DNA of 64,000 nucleotides, taken from the NCBI GenBank assembly GCA_916700875.1, contig CAKAKS010000032.1:17785629-17849628 (forward strand). The letters are read 5' to 3'. Source of the stretch: Sebastes aleutianus (taxonomy: Eukaryota; Chordata; Actinopteri; Perciformes; Sebastidae). Below, one piece after another: positions 58,023-64,000 of this stretch. The number at the start of each line of letters is the position of its first letter. Positions within the stretch are counted from its first letter, which is position 1. Both the position numbers and the translations under genes were made by a program. A model generated the notes under the pieces. It ran no database searches. It saw only the letters and a list, made by a program, of their open reading frames with translations, and was not told the origin of the DNA.

Positions 58023-58419
58023 CTTGTTAAATGTCAGTTTATTGACGTCTCAACTATCGAGGACGTCTGAAAATCACCACTTTGATCTGCAACACTAGGC
58101 TGAAACCAGTCGATGCGTCAGTCACTATAAAACTACAAAATGACAGAAGCAGCAGCCTCAGAAATCATACCATGACATGCTAAACAGAAACAAATGGCAT
58201 GGCCTGAAACCACCTGTGTCTAAAACCATTAGCCAGTATTATTACATCCATTGGCACATAAACACCTGGAGCCATAGAAAAAGTAATATGCCTTGATGAT
58301 GAGTCATCTTCCACACCTTTGCCTGAATTCAAATGGGTCTAGGCTGAGCCCACACTGTCTGTTGTCATCTGTTAAACAAGACGTAGGACTGGAACAGTAT
58401 GGTCAGCCAACTTTTCAGC

Positions 58420-58680
58420 CATTAGATCCAGTGATCACTCTGCAGGGTACCATAACGGCAGAGGAATATGAAGCCATTTTACTGGACTATAGGGACCACT
58501 GGGTGCCAACACCGTTCTCTCATTATGTTGATAAGGCCCTCATACACATGGCTAAATAGATTCAAGAGTGGTTTCTAGAGCCAAGAATGTCAATATTGTT
58601 GCCTTTATCCTGGAAAACACTTGTCACTTTTGGAAGAGAAGGATATGAGGACAAAATGTGGGCGATTAAACTTCAGATTA
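58420..58680 (+). pseudogene. Tc1-like transposase fragment
   Basis: The plus-strand frame reads DPVITLQGTITAEEYEAILL, then after a diverged stretch ALIHMAK, a stop at 58557, and IQEWF. This order (ITL-G-(I/V)TA-Y, then a D(N)APIH-like motif, then an EWF motif) resembles the C-terminal half of one class of fish Tc1/mariner transposase. The DDE region is degraded and interrupted by a stop, so it cannot be active. The match is by eye and moderate. Confidence 0.42.
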
Positions 58681-58756
58681 TTACAGCTTGGGTCTTATTT
58701 CTGTAGTTAAGGTGATTAATTCTACTTCTGGTCAGATAATAAGATTCAAACGACAG

Positions 58757-59165
58757 CGCAGGCTGTTTTCATACACCGTTCGTAGCTACAGTATACCTAT
58801 GAAAAGTGATGTACTGTAATCCGTATATATCCAACAAAGTCAATTTGTATGTAATCCACGTAATCGTGAACCAGGAGATAATAAGAGCGACAAACACCGC
58901 GTAGGAAGGTGACTGAGGTGGATGGGTTGGTCAAAAAACACGGCCTTTCGCCCAGGACACCGCTGTTCGTACCCGGTGTGAATCCAAAAGTCAACGTTGA
59001 TTTATTTGTCATGTAATTTACATACTTAAGTTACGCCACTTCTGGATTTATTTTAACCCAAACCATGATCTTTTCCTAAACTTAAGTATTTGTGTTGCCT
59101 AAACCTAACCAAGTTGTTTCCTCTGAAGACGGAAGTTTATTTTGAAAAGACTGAATGTATGTAAT
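58757..59165. repeat. dispersed repeat, copy 2 (inverted)
   Basis: The minus strand repeats the words of copy 1 at 40020-40385 in the same order: GGAAACAACTTGGTTAGGTT, then TAGGCAACA, then GTAGCTACGAACGGTGTATG. The middle is longer and diverged. Confidence 0.7.
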
Positions 59166-61502
59166 GGACGGAAGACCAAGTTTTAATACACCACATTTAT
59201 TCTTTGATTATGTGTCAATTTTGCCAACTCCTTTCTTTGTTTATTCATAAAATCTTTTGAACAATATTTTGCACCTTATCAGATACGTCTCTCAACTCCT
59301 CTCTTTCTCTCCTTCTCTATCTAAAACCCTCCACAGTATGTCTGACTATCGTCATATAACAAGGAAAAGTATGAGAGAACATAACACGATGGCTTCTCAG
59401 CCTGTTTTCTGAATGGATTCTTTGAACTTAAGGGAGAATTACAGCAGCTCTTATTCACCATCGGCCACGGCTGACCTGACAGGAGAGCTGTCACCTTCCC
59501 GTCTGCCCGGCCGCTATAGCTTTAACGTAAGACCCCGTCAGCATGACAGGAAAAAAAAAAATACCCACCACCACTACCAGAGAAAAGAACTTAATGTCCT
59601 ATTCACCCCCACCGCCCCGCACCGTTTCGAAAATTGCTCAATCTTTTCTTTTCCCCTGTTCCTGTGCCATATTATTATACATTGTTTCTGAGGAAAAGCA
59701 TTTTCTATTATTGCCATTAAAAATATGAAAGTTTAGAAAAAAAAGAACAGAGCATGTAGGATGTAGAAGAACATTTGGGGAGAGAGAGGTGAGGGTAAAA
59801 AGCGATTGAAAGGCTGTAATTATTTGAAATAGTCTGCTAATGTGTATTATCATGTCATTAAATGTAAATGAGATGGAGCTAAAAGACCCAACGCAGAGGA
59901 CTTGTGGCTTGCTGTACAAAAAGAAAAAAGGAGGGGGGAAGAAAAGAAAATCTATGATAACAAAAAAGAGAAATGTCAAGGCTATCAAGGCTTTATCATT
60001 TGTGGGAACATAAACATTTAATAAGCTGACCAACCTGTGACAATGAACTATAGAACATCGTCACGTTTACCAACAGCTAGTGCAACTTAGCAAACCTCTG
60101 AGGCTGCTACTGACACGCAGATAAAGAGAGGGCGGATGGTGGGAGCGATTTAGTGGGAAGATCCTGATGCTGTCTGAAGTCCCGAAGACAATTGTCTTGA
60201 CTGCGAGTGGGTGTGTGCATGTGTGTGTGCGTGCATATGTGTTTACTCTTGCATTTGATCCCCGACGTGAGCGAGCATCATTCCACTTCAGCTGCTTAAT
60301 AAGGCTGTCTGGGCCAGCGGCTCCTCGTGGCCCCCAGCCCTGTTATCAGAAACATTAAGCTGAATATTAATGGCCTGGCCCGAGACGCATGCCATTAAGC
60401 TCGGTTGGCCATTTCTCTCTGTCCTTTCCCTTACCACTGTACAGGAATTAATGAATCGTGGGTAAAAACGAGGGAAACACAAAAGAACGAGGCAGATAGA
60501 GAAAGTGGGAGAGAAATGGGGGGGCTCGGTCGGTGGCTATTTCTCAAAAAGCGAAAAGATAAATACGAGCAGAAATGTAGCATGTCATGTGTGGACAAAG
60601 GAGAAAGGAGGAGAAAAAGAGTTAAGGTGGCAACATATCTAAAAATAAACTGCTGGTTGTATTTCTCTTTCTCTCGCTGCATTAATAACACGGCCGTGAC
60701 AGACCTTTGTGTCTTGCTCAAAGAAAGAAACAACAGAAAAATTATTTGGTAATGATTTGTTCGTCTCTATTTCCTCTGGCGGAGCAGGCGCAGAGGTTTA
60801 CATTTGAAATGGAACAGGGAGAGGGGAAAAGCACTTATTACTCCCTAAGTGCTGCGCTGGTGCAGCCTAAGCAAAGTGAGCTGTTAACGGATATAATTTG
60901 TGTAGAATAGCCAGAGGAGAGCTTTTGATATGCAGAAGAGCTGACCTCTGGACTGCCACTTTAATTGGGTTTTTAATTTTCCAGGCCATCTGACAGTATC
61001 AAACATGATCCCTGAGCTTTGCCCCGCTGATTGGAACCACCGTGACAAGAGGAGCCTGACGCTCTCGCTCTCTCTCTCCGCTTTTCAACAGAAGGGAAGG
61101 ACAGCAGAAAGGAAAATGCGAAAAAGGAGCAAGAAGAGGGAAATAAAAGCACGCAGGGCCAAAGGAGATTGGAGGGCTTGGGATGGAAATTTTGCCTTAA
61201 TAGGGAGGAGTGTTAGTATTGTACGGGGCTGTGTGTGTTGATGGGATACCACCCTCAGAGACAGGGAGGAAAAGTGCAGGCTGCTGAAATAAAGGCTGTC
61301 ACTTCTGACTAGCGACAGCACACAGAGGAGCAAACCAGACGTCACCACTTGGAGAGGTTGCAGCAGTTGTATACAGTACACTAAAGAGAGAGCGGGCCGG
61401 CTAATAGCGACAGAATGTGGAACTGTGACAACTCAAAAGAGTTTGGACAAATTTACCTATGCAATCATTGCTAAATAAAAAAGTAATTGGGTGTGATACG
61501 TA
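59166..61502. other. upstream non-coding DNA, block 5
   Basis: No gene is recognised. The AT-rich, non-repetitive part near 59810-59890 and the block at 60290-60400 look like possible non-coding regulatory sequence; this cannot be tested from one genome. Confidence 0.5.
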
Positions 61503-62475
61503 TAGGGGTGGGGGAAAAGAAATCTATACAGCATAGTATCGCGATATTTTGCGTGGCAATATTGTATCGATACACGGACGTTAAGTATCAATCTTTTATA
61601 ATTAAGGCTGTAAAAGTTTGTTTTAGCGCCACTAACTTCTTTAAGGCAGTACGCAACTTGCGATTTTTAGGTTGTAGCGGGCTCAGTTTTAAAGCTAGAT
61701 ATTGGCATCATCAATCCATTGTTACCAACCATGCCATAGTAGTCGCAAAGGAGGCTAAATAACACTCCAAACTTGCGCTAAATCTTGGTGAGGAAAAACT
61801 GGCATGGCCATTTTCAAAGGGGTCTCTTGACCTCTGACCTCAAGATATGTGAATGAAAAGGGGTTCTATGGGTACCCACGAGTCTCCCCTTTACAGACAT
61901 GCCCACTTTATGATAATCACATGCAGTTTCGGGCAAGTCATAGTCAAGTCAGCGTACTGACACAGCTGTGCAGTACCTGTGAGGGTTTCTGGATAATATT
62001 TGTCATTGTTTTGTGTTGTTAATAAATTTCCAATAGTACATATATACATACATTTGCATAAAGCAAGCATATTTGCCCACTCCCATATTGATAACAGTAT
62101 TAAATACTTGACAAATCTCCCTTTAAAATACATTTTGAACAGATAAAACTATAGACAATCACACGATTAATCTCGATTAAATATATTAATCGATTGACGG
62201 CCCTATTTATTATACATCTAACCTCTTAATCTTAATCTGACGGCCCGCTGGCAGACCCGGCCGCTATTTTGTCTTTCGGAAGTTGTAGCGGGTTCAGTCT
62301 TAAACCTAGAGTGAAGTTACTGGTGTCATATGAAATTAGAAAACCTAAGGAATCGAATGATACCATGGACATTTTCAAAGGGGTCCCTTGACCTAATCGC
62401 AAAATATTTAAAATTGCAATAAGATCGCATCGTGACTTAAGTGTCATGATAATATCATATCATGGGATCTCTATA
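61503..62475. mobile_element. decayed outer element interrupted by a hAT-like MITE
   Basis: The left side reads TAGGGGTGGGGGAAAAGAAA and TAGTATCGCGATATTTTGCG; the right side carries GATCGCATCGTGACTTAAGT and GATAATATCATATCATGGGA. I recognise both halves as parts of one fish repeat. Between them sits the MITE at 61603-62205 and a partial related fragment at 62283-62395. The outer right boundary is approximate. Confidence 0.55.
61603..62205. mobile_element. hAT-like non-autonomous element (family 1, copy 2)
   Basis: Ends are TAAGGCTGTAAAAG and, inward from the right, TAGGGCCGTCAATCGATTAA. The flanking 8-mers TTTATAAT (61595-61602) and TTTATTAT (62206-62213) match at seven of eight positions. 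It is related to 8456-9025. It is nested in the element at 61503-62475. Confidence 0.78.
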
Positions 62476-64000
62476 TATCCATGACCAGAGAGAAACTTCA
62501 TTTCTGGAGACCTAATAGCACAGAGCGGAGCTGCTTTCAAATGAGCCTACATCGTCAAACCCCAACATGGCCCATCAACACGCCAAGCTCCACAATTATC
62601 ACCTGCGCCAGTCCATCTGGCTCGCTATCGTCACACAGACAAGAGTCTGTCTTGTGGTTTTTGGACAGGGGTTCCTTACTGGTGCCTGTTTGTTCAATCT
62701 GCAAAGACCACACAAAGAGTTTCAGCCCCTCTAATCTCCTAACCAAACAAGACAGCAATTACACAGGCAGATAACTAGGGGACATTTTCATCCGCAGTGA
62801 CAGTACTGGCACAGAAGTGTTGTAGACAGAAGAAGAGAGAGAGACAGACAGACAGAGAGAGGGAGACTGTTGTCCTGTTTGAAGAAAAGAGAGGCTCACC
62901 TGCCAGTCAGAATACACAGAGACGACTGTGACACACACTGTAGTCATTACAAATGGACAGGGTTATCTCAAAGACCACTGGAGGAGGTTGAGCAGGTCCC
63001 AAACCTGCCAGCAGCATGTGACAGTTATTGACTACCTGACATATTTAGCCACGTTATTAATGTAATGGAATTTATTTGTTGCCGTGACGTGAAACTCGGG
63101 AGAGCGTATCTGGATTGGATTTCCCTTAACCGAGCCTAAACATCAAACTCTTTGTACAAGTAGCCGTGAATATGGAAAAAGTTGAAAGAAAATGACTCAT
63201 GTCCTTGGAAAGCGTGAGGATGTGAATGAAAATCGGTGGACAGGATCATCACTCAGAATTAAGTCGGTTCCATGACATGCATTAGACAAATGTAGCTATT
63301 TTTCACAAGTAGTGGAATACATTACAGTTGAGATTGAGAGTAATGTACCTTTCTTGGCACCACTGAGATTCTTCAACCTTTAGTCATTAACAAGTGGGAA
63401 CTTTTCCACCTTTTCCTTAAAGTTCACGTTCTCATTGAAGCTAAATTACTCTGTCCAAAGACACTCGTAAAAAACCCGGCGATGACAAAACCCTTTTAAC
63501 GTGTCATGAAATGCAGGGCTGTTATATATTTGTAGGCGTGTGCCTGCTAACCCACAGTCAAATCTGCATGCATAAGCATTCACACGCTCAAACAAGGCCC
63601 CCATAAAGTCACGCTCACATACACACACGTACGTACGCAGAAATCTCATTAGAGCCTTTGTTAATTGCAGCAGACAAATGCTAATGGTTCAGGCAACAAA
63701 GCAGCTGTGTGTATGAAAAATGAGAATCCACAAAGTAATTATTACATCCAATATTAATTTAATTATACCGTTTTGTGCGATACAGTAATTTAGGAGGGTT
63801 TTTCTAATCACACACACTCTTGAAATAAATTAGGAGTTACGGAGGCACAGGGGAGCTGAGGATTTCTCCCAAGACTCACTGGGGGGGAAATAGCATCATT
63901 CTCTTTCAGAGAACTGGGATTTTCACATTTAAATTAAAACGCCACCGTTGCTCTCTCATCAAATGTGAGACGAGAAGAAAAAAAGAAGTGGGATGCGTAT
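62476..64000. other. upstream non-coding DNA, block 6
   Basis: No gene or transposon is recognised up to the window edge. There is a short GA/GACA run at 62829-62866. Unique AT-rich sequence near 63720-63830 contains several TAATTTAATTA-like cores. Confidence 0.5.

Noticed and set aside
61085..61381. Leucine-rich minus-strand frame that looks like a membrane protein
   Set aside because: The Leu/Ser runs come from GA-rich DNA on the other strand; there is no gene context.

Overview
This window is vertebrate, almost certainly teleost, genomic DNA. The only gene I can support is the 5' half of a meis2 homeobox gene, read from the minus strand. Seven exons fit together in frame from the start codon (24084-24086) to the donor of exon 7 (11547). 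They give residues 1-248 of a MEIS2 protein, including the whole MEINOX (PBX-binding) region. All seven donors are GT, all acceptors AG, and each exon length and phase agrees with the reading frame. I did not find the homeodomain exons. They should lie beyond position 1, after a last intron that fills at least 1-11546. I cannot tell which teleost paralogue (meis2a or meis2b) this is.

Layout: 1-11546 is part of intron 7 and holds a long CA tract, a polypurine tract, an inverted Harbinger-like element and a hAT-like MITE. Exon 7 is at 11547-11661 and intron 6 (8.4 kb) at 11662-20045. Exons 6 to 1 are packed between 20046 and 24086. The 5' UTR and promoter lie above 24086 and include a perfect PBX-MEIS composite motif at 24434-24443. 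From about 25 kb to 64 kb is non-coding upstream DNA, as expected for the large regulatory flank of a developmental homeobox gene.

Mobile DNA is mostly non-autonomous class II. The densest patch is 38.5-44.0 kb. It includes hAT-like MITEs with 8-bp target duplications and a stack of elements inserted inside one another (42639-44005). Two copies of a roughly 600-bp repeat (46.5 kb and 57.4 kb) share a promoter-like TATA/CRE/CCAAT layout. The teleost assignment rests on the MEIS2 variant seen and on several repeats I recognise as common in fish genomes.

I saw no bacterial genes, CRISPR arrays, rRNA, tRNA or complete autonomous transposon. I do not see a clearly new biological system. The best leads are a possible divergent two-exon transcript upstream of meis2 (26.5-27.9 kb), a duplicated splice acceptor in intron 1, the nested transposons, and an isolated coding-like stretch at 38.1-38.3 kb.
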